Positions 23,632-35,615 of a stretch of 64,000 nt of DNA are shown one piece after another. The stretch is from Agrostemma githago (Eukaryota; Streptophyta; Magnoliopsida; Caryophyllales; Caryophyllaceae). Where the stretch lies: the NCBI GenBank assembly GCA_958450325.1, contig OY288243.1:42015378-42079377 (forward strand), given 5' to 3'. The translations under genes were made by a program, and so were the position numbers. The notes beneath the pieces were generated by a model. It did not search any database. It was not told where the DNA came from and saw only the letters and a list, made by a program, of their open reading frames with translations. Within the stretch, counting starts at the first letter, position 1. Each line of letters begins with the position of its first letter.

Positions 23632-24035
23632 GAGTGGGGGGAGTTGGGTGAGTTGAGCTAATTTAGGAATGGTTGACCCTTTGATTTGATTATGCATTTT
23701 GAATTCTGATTTGGGCGCAATCTTCTAGAAGCTGAACTTGGCTGGTTTGTGTGACGGATTCGTCCTTGACCGGGTTTTGACCCGGTCGCTAAAAGACGGG
23801 ATTTATTTTTGGTGTCCGTTTTGGCCCAAATTAGTCTTATTTTGCTCGGAACGACCCACTGGGCCTGAATTTGAGGTCGGTTTTGAGAGATTTGTACTCC
23901 GCTAAATGCCCACGTCGGATACTATTGATTTCGAGTCCGTATTCGAGCATATTAAGTCACGTTTACGTCCGATCATCATCGGGTGTTTGTCGGAAGCTGC
24001 TATAGACACTAGCAGGCAAAATGCGGGTGTCTACA

Positions 24036-24388
24036 GGATATCCTTAATAGAATCACTTAAGTGAGTGTGAAGGGTTGGCCTCCTTCTATGAGAGATTGAG
24101 TTATCTTTCTAGAGCACTCATCAAAATCCCAAGGTTCATTTGGCCATAACTTTGTTGAATTGTATTGCGGAACTCATGTGGAACTTAAGGTATGATATGT
24201 GTTGTGAGGATAATTCAACCGAAGTTCAATAAGGAATTCAATCGAAAGATATTCTCTTGTTGTAAGTAAGTTGTTGACTCATTTTACTAATACGTTAATT
24301 CAAATCGAAAGATATTAACGTCTAAGTGTCAACCTTTTCATATGCTCAAAATTTTTGTTTTCGGTTGTCATTTGCATTAGTGGGGGAT
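24036..24388 (+). other. Right part of the interior of the 10214-24854 element
   Basis: Continues the interior after element B. No ORF. Ends with the polypurine-like GTGGGGGAT just before the 3' LTR. Confidence 0.6.
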
Positions 24389-24854
24389 TGTTAGAAATAA
24401 TGCAAAGACAATAGGTTGATCATTGTTGGATTGTAAGAGTATCTCCCATTAAGTAGCACATTGACACCAATTTTCATGATGGTTATGAATATCATTATGT
24501 TCATAGTAATGACAATTCATTACCAATCATAAATTGCCTTGGATACCCTTTGATTTTAGTCTCATGTAGTCTTATATAAGGTGATATAAGAGAATGAGCA
24601 TGTGACACATACATCAAATACTTCATCATCCAAATCTCTTGATAAATTCTGAGTATACCATCGAGTTCCAACTCCTAATGGTTGAGTACACAATCTTTTA
24701 GGAGTGTTGTGTGACCTTGGGGGACGACGGCCATTCCTATTTGTACCGTAGTCGAGGCGATTTTGTTTCTCATTCAATGGCCTTCATACCACGACACAAC
24801 AACGTGTATTTACTAGTTATATATCGCCCCTATAGTGACCCTGTATTTCCAACA
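24389..24854 (+). repeat. 3' LTR of the 10214-24854 element
   Basis: 466 bp, TGTTAG...CCAACA, preceded by the polypurine-like TTAGTGGGGGAT and followed by the duplication ATTCT. Confidence 0.9.
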
Positions 24855-27177
24855 ATTCTAACTAATTTATGAAGAGGAGCAAGAGAAAAAGAGCATCGAT
24901 CTTCGTTTTCTTATATGTTCTAGAATCGATTATTTTTGCTTGAGGTAACCTAAATTTTCTTCGCCCTCAAATCTCATAGTATAGTGTTTAGACTCTAACT
25001 AACATATAACATCATGTTTAGGACTAAATCATTAGATCACCAAGTTTAAAGTTAACTATTTGTTGATTTATCACTTAACAATACATGCTGTAAAATGGAT
25101 TCTGTGATGTATGATGTATGTTCGTGATTTTTCTGTGTAAAATATGTTTCGAATTAGCCTTAGGTTCCTTCATGAAAGTTGTAGATATGAATGTTTAGAG
25201 TATGAGAAAAATATTAAAACTAAGTTTTTATGAAAATTTATATTTAATAATGATTTATTTCTTTAAATGGTACTGTATGATTTTATGTGCTGTCTGAGAA
25301 ACTAATATGTTTTCTGATGTTAAACGTTTTGTTTGGACTTGGAAAATTTATATTATGTTCTTGATGATGTCTATTATGTGTACGTCGAATTTCATATAAA
25401 TCCATCATAAATATTTTCAGTTATAAAATTTGTACTAAAATGGGTCAGATCTGGAAAGAAGATTTTAGTTAAGAACATTTATAAAGTATTTTAATATACA
25501 TTTATGGTGATAAGTTACATACAAGTATAGGTATAAAAAATAAAAATTAGGTTCACTTTTATGATGTTTAAGTATTTTAAACGATTTAAAAGAAAGTATT
25601 GAAAACCGTACTGTTTTTGTTTTTAATTTGTTAAAAATAATAAAACTTATTATTTTTGAAAAATAAATTTATATCTGAAAACCTAACTCATAAAAGTATG
25701 TTGAGTATGAAAATCGAAAGTTAAAATAACATTTGAAAAATGACTCATTTAGTATCCTTAATAATATTATAGATTTTGTTATTACTTAAAGTTACTTTTG
25801 TAAAACTCTATGTTTTGAGAAATATGATACCTAATAAGGTTAAAAATGATTTTTATAATTATTATTGATTTATTTGGTGTTTGAAATATTTTACTAAGTA
25901 TAAATAGGCTTTAAAAGATAAGTATACTTGTACAAATACGAAACCGTATAAAAATACTAAATACGTACACTTGAACAATAAATGTACTAAATACTTGTGC
26001 CCAAAAAGTATTGAGTACTAAAAGACAAATAACCTAAAAGTACTAAGTTAAACAATGCTTAAATGTGCAAAACAACACTTAAACTTTATAATAAGCATTT
26101 AAGGACTAATTAATGACTAAGTCAAAACTAAGGGTTGACTAGTCCATCTTGGTCAAACTTTGGCTTTTTAAGTCAACATAGACCAAGTCAAGATAAATGA
26201 ACCCATCTTAAATAATTTACTTAAAAATAATTGAATCTTTAATCAAATCTCAACTAATGAACGCTTCAAATAATATATCTCAAATAAAATGTTCCAAATC
26301 TCTTACATCAGTATACTAAAACTATCAGTTAAGATAAATTTTACGACGATTGATAATGTTTGTTAATCTTAAAATCGACATACTTAAATTCCATAGGAAC
26401 AACCGTACTTCTAGTCGGTGTGTTACCTAAGCCGGTGATCAGACACGTTTTCACGAACGATGTTATCGACACCAATCATGGTGAAAATGAACATGTGCCC
26501 TGGCTGTACCCTCTGAGTCGTCTTCACCATTCCATGTTGTAATGACTTGTTCTGAGTCAATACACAGCCCACAGACCGGTCATTCTTATGGAACCCGGTA
26601 TTGTTTCATCCCTCTGGTCATCAGACATGTGCCCCACGATGACCGCTGAGCTCGATATTCATGAGACTCTATCTTTATAAGACACCCAAATTCAGCTTAC
26701 GTTTCATGTTGGGCGCTATCTTGGTAAAGTTTAGAAGGCGATGCGATAGAAGACAGCTTCGAAAATAGACTACAACACTCAGAGTCACTGCTCATGGGAG
26801 GCCATGATGCATCCTGCCGGTGCGAGAAAATGCTAAGAAGTAAATGGCCAGCCAGCTCTTTATGAGTTTGTCGGTAGAGTAGTAGTCGTCCAGTTGCCAT
26901 TGAGGTGCTCGATTGTGTAAAGGTTCTCTTTCCCGAGACCAAGAGTATGGATTGGGTTTGTGTGCATACATATCTTTGGGGGCGGAATACCTTCCGACCT
27001 TTGCCTTAGCAGTGTACTGGACATGTTCGGTGGGGGCCTCTGAGTCCACGCACTTGCAGTCCTTCTTCTCCATATGTCAGTCGAGTAAACCGAGTCAATT
27101 TAGGTGTTCGATCCTATTGAGCACTAGGGGTGAGATGTAAACCTCCTGGTATCGATATGATTGGCGGGATTGATGTT
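24855..27177. other. Unassigned AT-rich, LTR-like sequence
   Basis: No ORF with recognisable content. Its style (long AT-rich body, then a more GC-rich stretch at 26390-27150) resembles a long chromovirus LTR. It was contiguous with 9695-10213 on the left and, across the next LTR insertion, with 30787-31671 on the right. Confidence 0.3.
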
Positions 27178-27366
27178 TGTAATCCCCTAGAAATTCTAAC
27201 GCAATACAATGGCGGAAACACTGTAGAAGTGGGATTATAACACACTGTAGCTATGTCTTGATTAAATAAAAATGGTAAGTCAATACATAAGCCACAGTGT
27301 GTTATAATCTCACTTCTACAGTGTTTCCGCCATTGTATTGCGTTAGAATTTCTAGGGGATTACAGT
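27178..27366. repeat. Inverted repeat made from the LTR 3' end
   Basis: Left arm about 27178-27250, right arm about 27293-27364, with a loop of about 45 bp. Each arm carries the LTR end through GTGTTTCCGCCATTGTATTG and GGGGATTACA. The right arm is followed directly by GTTGGTATCTGAGC, a PBS one mismatch from the initiator-Met complement. Confidence 0.85.
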
Positions 27367-27378
27367 TGGTATCTGAGC
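27367..27378 (+). promoter_or_regulatory. Initiator-Met-type PBS trapped in an LTR
   Basis: TGGTATCTGAGC two bases after an LTR end TTACA, in plus orientation, although the surrounding LTR is in minus orientation. It fits the complement of the tRNA-iMet 3' end with one change and supports the Tekay-like assignment. Confidence 0.6.
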
Positions 27379-30300
27379 TACTGTAACTATGTCTTAGTAA
27401 AATTAAAATGGTAAAGTCAAACAATAAGCCTTAAATAAAATGGCCAAAATTTAAAACAATCCACAAAAGGGGTTTGAACAATCCATAGGACATAATTATT
27501 AAAATAAATAAGCAGGATCCACACTGCTCGCTAGCCCACACCCGGAACACGTATACCTGTCATGTTAAAACATAACAGCCACAATCAGTGAGGAGCAACG
27601 CCAACGTTCTCCCAGCCGTATAACAGGATTTTTAAATGGTAAATACTATTATAGGAAAATAGTAAAAATGAAAAACAGCAAAACATCATATTAAAATAAG
27701 CTTTCAGCATAAAACGAAATAATCAAATGGGTTTCCGAAGAAACATAAAAATATTTGCCAACCTGCAAACCAATTTATATCGATAACAATAAAATATTCA
27801 AAATGACGTTATGGATATGAGTAGTGTAGACGGCTAGACTTTCACTAGGAGAATACTAAAAACTAGTTTCGAGAACTTAGTTCAAACAAATTAAACTTCG
27901 GTCTCTAACTAGGCTACTCAACCATAATAGAGCGGCGACTTATAAATGCGTGGCCCTAGTTTAAGATAATACACACCCCTCCTGGGATTACCTGTCACCC
28001 AGTTCAACTTATGACGGCGGCTTACTACGAGGCCTAAGCTTAAGGTCAAAATGTACACAACTCCCGGGATACTTGTCACCCGGTTCAACAACCGATGTAC
28101 CGATTCCTTATACACTAGCCTTATAGTTGATGGCAAAACCGTAAACCCTAAAATATATTACTCTAACCTCACACTTGTCCCTATTCCATAACTCCAAAAC
28201 AAAGCCATTATCGATATTCAAAAAATATATTCAATATAAATAATATGAGGATAAAAGAAGTAAACATTTATATTCTAAAAGAGGAAACTTTCTATTTTAG
28301 AAAACTTCTTTTTTTAGAAACTTTACTAAAAATAGCATTATATAAAAATAGTGAAAATATTAGTTCATACTAATACCACATTTTTAGTAAACGATATAGA
28401 TTTATAAAACTAATACTTTCGGCCTTAACGATATTAATTATTAAAGTAAGAACATTTGAGTTTATGAAATTATTGAAATATCGTACAAGTGTATAAAATA
28501 ATTAAAAATGTCTTAAACATTTTAATAATACTAATCAGGGTGTTTTCAAAATTTACAAAGCTAAAATTCCCTAACTATTATTAGTTACAACAATACGATT
28601 ACAAATAGGATTTTACGGCAAATGTCAAATTAAATCTTTTAACGTCTTTTATTTAATTAAAACATTGAATATATTTGGAATATGTTAACAGATGATTTAA
28701 CTCTTAAAGTTTCAGATTTAAATATTTTCAAAATAGCTGGAAAATAAATCTTTTCGGTAAGACGAAGCATTTTAACGATAAATCGTGATTTGTCCAAAAA
28801 TCAATGCTTATTAATTAAAGACTTTAATAAATAGTACAAAAACTACGTAAAATAGTTAAAATATATTTATGGATATTCTGTCCAGAAAAGAAAATTTTCC
28901 AGAATCCTAAAACTCGATTTTTAAAGCGTTTTCTCGTTAATCGTCTAATCTCGACAATAACGATTAATAAAAATAGTAATTACAAAACGATTTAAGTATT
29001 AATATCCAAAAATTATTATTAAACTTAAAAATCATGATTTTCCAGAAAATACTATTTTTCCAGATTTCCAAAAATTCCAGATTTAATAAACCCCGTTAAA
29101 ACCGTCTTTAAACCCGTTTTCACAATTAACGATTCCAAAAATCGAGAATCATAATTTTATCATGAAATCATCAGAATCATAATTTTTTCCAGATTAAATC
29201 AAAAGACCAAAAATCGAGAATTTAAACGACAAACGCGATTTTAACGATAAACGATGATTTAAAGTGATTAATTAATTCATCCACTTAACAATTCCGACAA
29301 ATTACGAAAAAATTCAGAAAATTCTATTTCATCAGAAAGTTTCACTACGTCAAAAATCAGATTAAAATAAAATGTTTAAGTACTAGAACTAAAAATCGGC
29401 TTTTAATCATTTTTGTCCGTAAACGGAAATGATTCAATAATCGATAACAAAAATATCAGAAAACTACTAAATTATTAAAAATCATCAAAAAAAATCATTT
29501 TTACAGAATATAAATATATATTACATGTTTAGGCCGAATATTACGATTTTACAAATTAATATGACGATTTAATCGTTAATCTCGTAAAAGCGATAAAAAT
29601 ATCGAAACATGCAAATTTTCAACTTTTAAAAATTTTCCAGATTATATGACATACATATATTGTCAAAAATGAAACATAAATATTATACATGCAAATACAC
29701 AATTAAAATCATGAAATACCGAGTAACATCGACGTTACCTCTAACCCAAATTCGAGTCGATTATAAATTCGTCGGCTTCGGGATCATTCAAAAATCTTTC
29801 AACACAAGAAAAGCATGGTGGAAAAATACCATGAGAAAACTAAGAAAATCAAGGCAAATAACGATCGAAAACAACACCGATTATTACCTTAACGAAGGGA
29901 TCGGAATGACGATTATTTAGGAGATGAAAACGAGACGATCGAGACTCGATTAGAGACTAAATCTGGCTGGAAAGGATGCTGGAAAATATCAGCCAAGATG
30001 AGAAAATGAGAGGAAAAGAGAGAGTTTTTGCCTTGAATATTATTTAGTGGTTGAATGAATGAAACTAATGAAGAGTTTATGAATGAATGTGACTTATAAA
30101 AAATGATAAAAACAAGGTGGATGTACCACTAAAACACATGGCCAAAATGGATGAATAAGAGAGTGAAAAGTGTATGCATGAGTCATCAAATTTAATGGAT
30201 GAGAAGAAAATATCTTAATCCTTTAATCATTTTATAAAATGAAATGTTTATAAAAGAAAGTGTAATGGTGGTGTGTGACAAGGGTCATGGTCCAAATGAT

Positions 30301-30786
30301 TCAAGGTGAGTCCAAAATAAGTCGTAAGTCGATAAGAATAAGGATCGTAAAATTATTAAAGGCATTTCAAAGCAATTTGAGTAAATCTCGCGTAAGAAAT
30401 CAATTAATTACGAAACTTCGTAATAAAATCATTAAATGATAGATTTTCATAAATAAAAATATTTTCTTAGTTAGAAATATTATATAAACGTATTTGGGCC
30501 CTTTTAGAAAAATAAATAACCCAAATCCAAGCTTAAAATGATAGTTCGTATAAAAATGAGATTCTTTGTGAATTAAATAAATAGTTTGCGACGAAAATTT
30601 AATAAATAGATTTATTATAGGAAAATAAAATATTTAAAATATTTTAATGAAAATAAATAATATTTGACTCGAAAATATTATGAAGTTTGAAAATGAAGGA
30701 TACTGAAGGCAGAAAAAAAATCACAGAGTCATGACGGAGTCATAACAGAATAGATAACAACGCCTAGAAAATTAGCGGGTGTTACA

Positions 30787-31671
30787 TGTTCCCATCCGCA
30801 CTTATGGTGAGATGCAAGCCTTAAGTATGCATGAGACATTAGTAGTCACGTCTCGTGCATTATGTGAAAGGAAACCATTGTTTTTAAAAGTAAATGACTA
30901 CAGTTTTCTAAATCACATTATGGTTCATTACTGTTCTGTACTCTTTCGACTAATGATGTGATTGAAATGCTTGATAATGGGAAGTGATGTTTTGTTATAT
31001 GTCTTGCCTGAACATTGATTATGATTGATATTATGTTTCATATGATTTGTATTATGTATGTCTTACTCTATTTTTACATGACACTTCTATGAATCCATGA
31101 TCCATGCTTTACTGTATTCTATTCACATGATACTCATATGATGAATGTATTACTTTATTCTATATAACATACGTGTCTTATATATGTAAATTGATTCGCA
31201 TGTTAACTGAAATCACTTCATGTGTATCTCACATTGTATACATGTCGATTTGTAATGTGACATGCCTGCTTATCTGTTAATTAGATAACCTAAACGTTAT
31301 ACTACATTGATTATTCGGGGCCGTGTTAGAAGGACGGTTAGGTTACTCCCACTAAGTGGGACATGTATATTTAAATATGCATTCAGGTTGACGAACCCTA
31401 AAGACTGGACATGGGGAAATGCATGAGTGCAAGAGATACAGCTTAGCAGATGAGAGTGTCATACTATAAATCATATAACACAAATTTTGTCAGACTATTG
31501 TATTTAAAAATGTGTAATTCGGTTTTTAGTTGTTGTATTTTAACAAATGGTTCATTTTCCGATAAAAGACTCACTTGAGTCGACGGTTTTAAATTTTTAC
31601 CACTTTTTAGGACTTAACTATTTTCCGCCTTGTTAGTTAAAGTCATTGGAAGAACCCGGTTGTTACACAAA
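30787..31671. other. Unassigned sequence ending like an LTR (TTGTTACA)
   Basis: No ORF. Ends CCCGGTTGTTACA exactly where the truncated Athila 2 LTR begins, so it may be the 3' end of another long chromovirus LTR inserted into Athila 2. Confidence 0.35.
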
Positions 31672-32776
31672 CCCTAATCACCCATAATCAACACTTAATC
31701 CCCCTACTAACCCCACAATAAGTCTACTCACACATGTTCAAACTAATACTAACACAAAGAAGAGAAAACAACACAAGCATCACAACATTCATATTGAGGA
31801 ACAACAAAGATGAACAATGATTAAAGATAAAGATGAAAACTTGAATGATAAGACAAAGATTAAAGGAAAGAAGAAGAGAAATTATACCAAACTAGTGAAG
31901 AGAAAAGATGAAAACTTGTATATAAAGAACACCCAAAAACCTCCACCAAATGTTGTCAAGATTGGATGGATTCTTCAAGAGATCCCTTAATACAAGAGTA
32001 ATTATCTAGATTAAGCTAAGATTAACTAAAGATTAAGGAAACATTAAGCTAATGAGAGGAGGAACTCTATCTAGGGTTTTGTCTAATGTAAGATAATGCA
32101 AGGTAATGAATGGTTACAAGAGGGGGGTATATAGAGAGTTACAATGAATAAGGGAAGTGGAAAAGCGAAACAGCCCCGATCTGGGCCCTTCCCGGCCGAG
32201 AAGGAAGTCATCTCGGTCGGGAAGGAATGGTCCCGGTCGGAAAGCTCTTAATCCCGGTCGGGATGGTGCATAACACCGGGCGGTGTTATGCTCTTCCCGG
32301 TCGGGATGAAGTCGGTCCCGATCGGGATGGGGTGGTCCCGACCGGGAAGCTCATGGTCCCGGCCGGGATGGGCTGTCAGAGGCACTGTCTTGCTCATCAC
32401 TTCGTCCCGGTCGTGATGGATGTGTTCCCGACCGAGATGGGTCTTGTAGGCTTCAAATATGATCTCATTGGTCCCTAACTACTCCTCATAGGCTTCCCAT
32501 CGATTCTCGGTGCTCGGGATTGAGTCTAAAGGCCTCAGAAATGGGTCCCAAGGGCTCGGGATCGAGTCTAAGCTACCGAATGATCGTCGCTTCTCTTCGT
32601 TGGCTCCAAATGTGCCGAAAACAAGCCGGAATCGTTCCATTTCTCCAAGATTGGTCTTAGGAACCTAAAACAAACTAGAAGAAGCGTAAGTAGCCTGGAA
32701 ACCGCTCCAAAGAGCGATTCCACAAGAGAAACCAGGACCAAACGCAAGAAATAAGCACTACAAACCACACTTATCA
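31672..32776 (-). repeat. 3' LTR of Athila 2, truncated
   Basis: About 1.1 kb matching 33680-34731 of Athila 1, ending CCACACTTATCA, followed by the polypurine tract complement ACTCCCCCACACTT. It carries the longest palindrome array in the window. Confidence 0.85.
32190..32437. repeat. Phased palindrome array, Athila 2 LTR (11 sites)
   Basis: 12-bp sites related to TCCCGRYCGGGA start at 32190, 32211, 32231, 32252, 32274, 32295, 32316, 32336 and 32357, then after a gap at 32404 and 32426. Steps are 20-22 bp except the gap of 47. The site at 32274 (CACCGGGCGGTG) is the most diverged. Confidence 0.85.
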
Positions 32777-33111
32777 ACTCCCCCACACTTAACCCTTACT
32801 CGCCCTCGAGTAAGCACAAACTAAGTAACTAACTAAAAACTAAAAGAAACTAGACTACTAACCGAGCGGGTATTAGCGCACCCTACGCCCTTTCAATTCA
32901 CGCGAGAACACTTAGAGAAAAAGTGCTCTCCGCAAGGCAAGTGAGATCTTGCGACAAAACTGTGGATACAACCGAACACGAAAACACATAAAAATACAAA
33001 CACACAAACAAACAACAATCGGTTGCATCCAAGAAGAAACAAATACCGCTTCCCTCAACAAAGCGGTGAAAGAAACACCGGTTAAGGACTCAAGGCAAGT
33101 GATAACGTTCC
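32777..33111 (-). other. Athila 2 3' internal piece left of the Athila 1 insertion
   Basis: Matches 34732-35055 of Athila 1, including ACTCGCCCTCGAGTAAGCAC and the segment up to CAAGGCAAGTGATAACGTTCC. Non-coding. Confidence 0.8.
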
Positions 33112-34186
33112 GGATGGTAGGATTTGCCGTGGGTCCCGCCACCAAATGAGTCCAACTAATCCTAACGGGTAGCTAGGGTAAGTCGGGTCGAGTCCACGGG
33201 GACGGTAATAGGTGTCTAGATTAGGGTCAACTCACAAACAAGACTAAATTACCATCACAACACAAAGGGAGACTAACTAACAAGAATTGATTAACTATGA
33301 TGATTGGAGGAGATGGAAGTGGACTAACAATGAACTATGTATAACATGAACTAATTGAACAACTAGAACTAAAACAATCTACTAACTAGATAAATATATG
33401 CAAACAAGATGGAGAAATCAAATAGGGAAAAGGTAGGGTTAGTTTGGGTTCATAAGTGTAGTAGGATAGTTAGGAAATCGAGGGTGTAAGCTTCACCTAG
33501 TTACTAAGGTCGGTCCGCGCTCTCGCGTCAAAGACAAAACCCGAATACTCATGCAAGATGCTACCCAATACACAAGAATTCAATCAAAAATCAACCACAC
33601 AATGAGAAGAGGAAAACTAGCATGAGAAGGATGGCCAATTCTACTCAAACAAGCAATTCAACAAACACATAGAGTGCTCAACATATGACTAGCAATAAAG
33701 AATCCACCTTTACCCTCAATCAAGACCTAATAATCCATAATCCATACTTAATCCCCCTACTAACCCCACAAAAAGTCTACTTAACCATAATCAAACTAAC
33801 AACAATACAAACAAGAGAAATCAACACAAACATCCAAACATTCATTATGAACTAACAAGAACAATGAACAATATGTGAGATTAAAACTTGAAGAATTAAA
33901 CAAGGATTAAGAGAAAAGAGAATAAGAAGATTATACCAACTAATAAGAGGATGAAAAGATGAGAACTTGTATTAAAAGAACACCCAAAAATCTCCACCAA
34001 AAGTTGTCAAGGATTGATGAATTCTTCAAGAGTTTCCTTAATACAAGATTAACTAACTAAATTAAGCTAAGATTAACAAGGATTAAGAAAAGATTAATGT
34101 AAAATAAGCTAAGGATGAAGAGAGTATAATTAGGGTCTAGAATAATGTAGAGTAGTCTAATGTCCTTAAACAATACAAAGGGAGGG

Positions 34187-34195
34187 TATTTATAT
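34187..34195 (-). promoter_or_regulatory. TATA box, Athila 1 3' LTR
   Basis: Minus-strand ATATAAATA followed by CCCTCCC, about 55 bp downstream (element sense) of the nearest palindrome. Confidence 0.5.
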
Positions 34196-34248
34196 GGGTT
34201 CACGAGCAAAGGAATTGAAAAGAAACAAAACGAGCTGCAGCTGGCCCT

Positions 34249-34392
34249 TCCCGGTCGGGAATGATGGTGATCCCGACCGGGATGGGTGGTCCCGACCGGG
34301 AAGACACTTGGTCCTGACCGGGATGGGTGATCAGTGGCCGCTGTTTGCTTTGCACTTCATCCCGGTCGTGATGCTTGCAATCTCGACCGGGA
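34249..34392. repeat. Phased palindrome array, Athila 1 3' LTR (6 sites)
   Basis: TCCCGRYCGGGA-type sites start at 34249, 34271, 34290, 34312, then 34360 and 34381: steps 22, 19, 22, 48, 21. Confidence 0.88.
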
Positions 34393-35504
34393 TGGGTCTT
34401 GTAGGCTTCAAATGAAATCTCAAGGTTCCCTACTTGCTCCTCATAGGCTTCTCATCGATTCTCGGTGCTCGAGATCGAGTCTAAGGGGCTTGGGAATGGG
34501 TCCCAAGGGCTTGGGATCGAGTCTAAGCTACCGAGTGATCGTTGCTTCTCTTCGCTGGCTCCAAATGTGTCGGAAACGACTCGGAATCGTTCCACCTCTC
34601 CAAGATTCGCCTTAGGAACCTAAAATGAAGTAGAAGAAGCGTAAGTAGTCAAGAAAGCGCTCCAAAGAGCGATTCCGCAAGAGAAACCGGGACCAAACAC
34701 AACAAATAAACACTACAAGACACACTTATCAACTCCCTCACACTTAACCCTTACTCGTCCTCGAGTAAGCACAAACTAACTAGAAAACTAAAAGAAACTA
34801 GAATAATAACCGAGCGGGTATTAGTGTACCCTACGCCCTTTCAACTCACGCGAGAACACTTAGAGGAAAAGTGCTCTCCGCAAGGCAAGTGAGGTCTTGC
34901 GACAAAACTGTGGATACAACCGAACACGAAAACGCACAAACAAACAAACACGCAAACAAACAAACAATCGGTTGCATCCAAGACAAAACAAATACCGCTT
35001 CCCTCTACAAAGCGGTGAAAGAAACACCGGTTAAGGACTCAAGGCAAGTGTCAACGTTCCCAAACTAATAACACAAATCGAAATGGACAAAACCCTAATA
35101 GTATGACGACAAATCAACAAAAACGTTGGTAACTTACCTAGGTTCCTCCTAACCTTCTAAGAACGTACTACGGGACGATAGGCGGGATGGAAAAAGGATG
35201 AACCACGGAGTTAGTCGACACTGTAGGTAAGTGAAGCCCCGCCCCCTTTAGCGACAAGCCAAGAGGGTCGTCCCATGTCCAAAATCGCCCAACTAGTCCA
35301 AGTAAAAAGGTGGATAAGGTTGCAAAGTGGGGAAAGACCAACTATTTACCGTTATCATCCTTCCTAGGGACTCGGTCCTTTGGTAGGCTCTTCATGGTAA
35401 TAGTCGGAAAAAAGGCTTATTTTTGAGGGTGCAAGTTCTTTTTGTGAGATGATTTTCTTTGGCATTCTTTTCGTTTGCATTTGGCTTTTGAGTTGCTATG
35501 CCAC

Positions 35505-35615
35505 TTCTTTTTCTTCTTTTGTATTTTGTTTTTCTTTTGTTGTGCCTTTTCTTTTTCTTCTTTCTTTTCTTTGTTTTTTTTCTTTTTCTTTCTTTCTTTT
35601 CTTTTCTTTCTTGGT
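35505..35615. repeat. Polypyrimidine tract, Athila 1
   Basis: Almost pure CTTTT/CTTTC run on the plus strand, so polypurine in the RNA sense of the element. The matching tract of Athila 2 is at 46205-46310. Confidence 0.85.

Larger units (their letters stand above)
27178..30786 (-). mobile_element. Tekay/Del-like LTR, copy 2, minus orientation
   Basis: About 3.6 kb, from TGTAATCCCCTAG at 27178 to GGGTGTTACA at 30786, the reverse complement of the TGTAACACCC...GGGGATTACA pattern. The left flank is ATGTT and the right flank TGTT, consistent with a 4-5 bp target duplication whose first base merges with the terminal A. Its interior matches copies 1 and 3, for example around 29890 (TTCGTTAAGGTAATAATCG on the minus strand). 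It has an extra inverted duplication at its 3' end. Confidence 0.75.
33112..34731 (-). repeat. 3' LTR of Athila 1
   Basis: 1620 bp ending CACACTTATCA. The inner partner begins TGATGGTAGG; here the first base has changed (GGATGGTAGG). TATA box at 34187-34195, palindrome array just upstream of it in the sense of the element. Confidence 0.9.

Noticed and set aside
29660..29920. 86-codon ORF in Tekay-like LTR copy 2
   Set aside because: Antisense to the LTR, not open in the other two copies.
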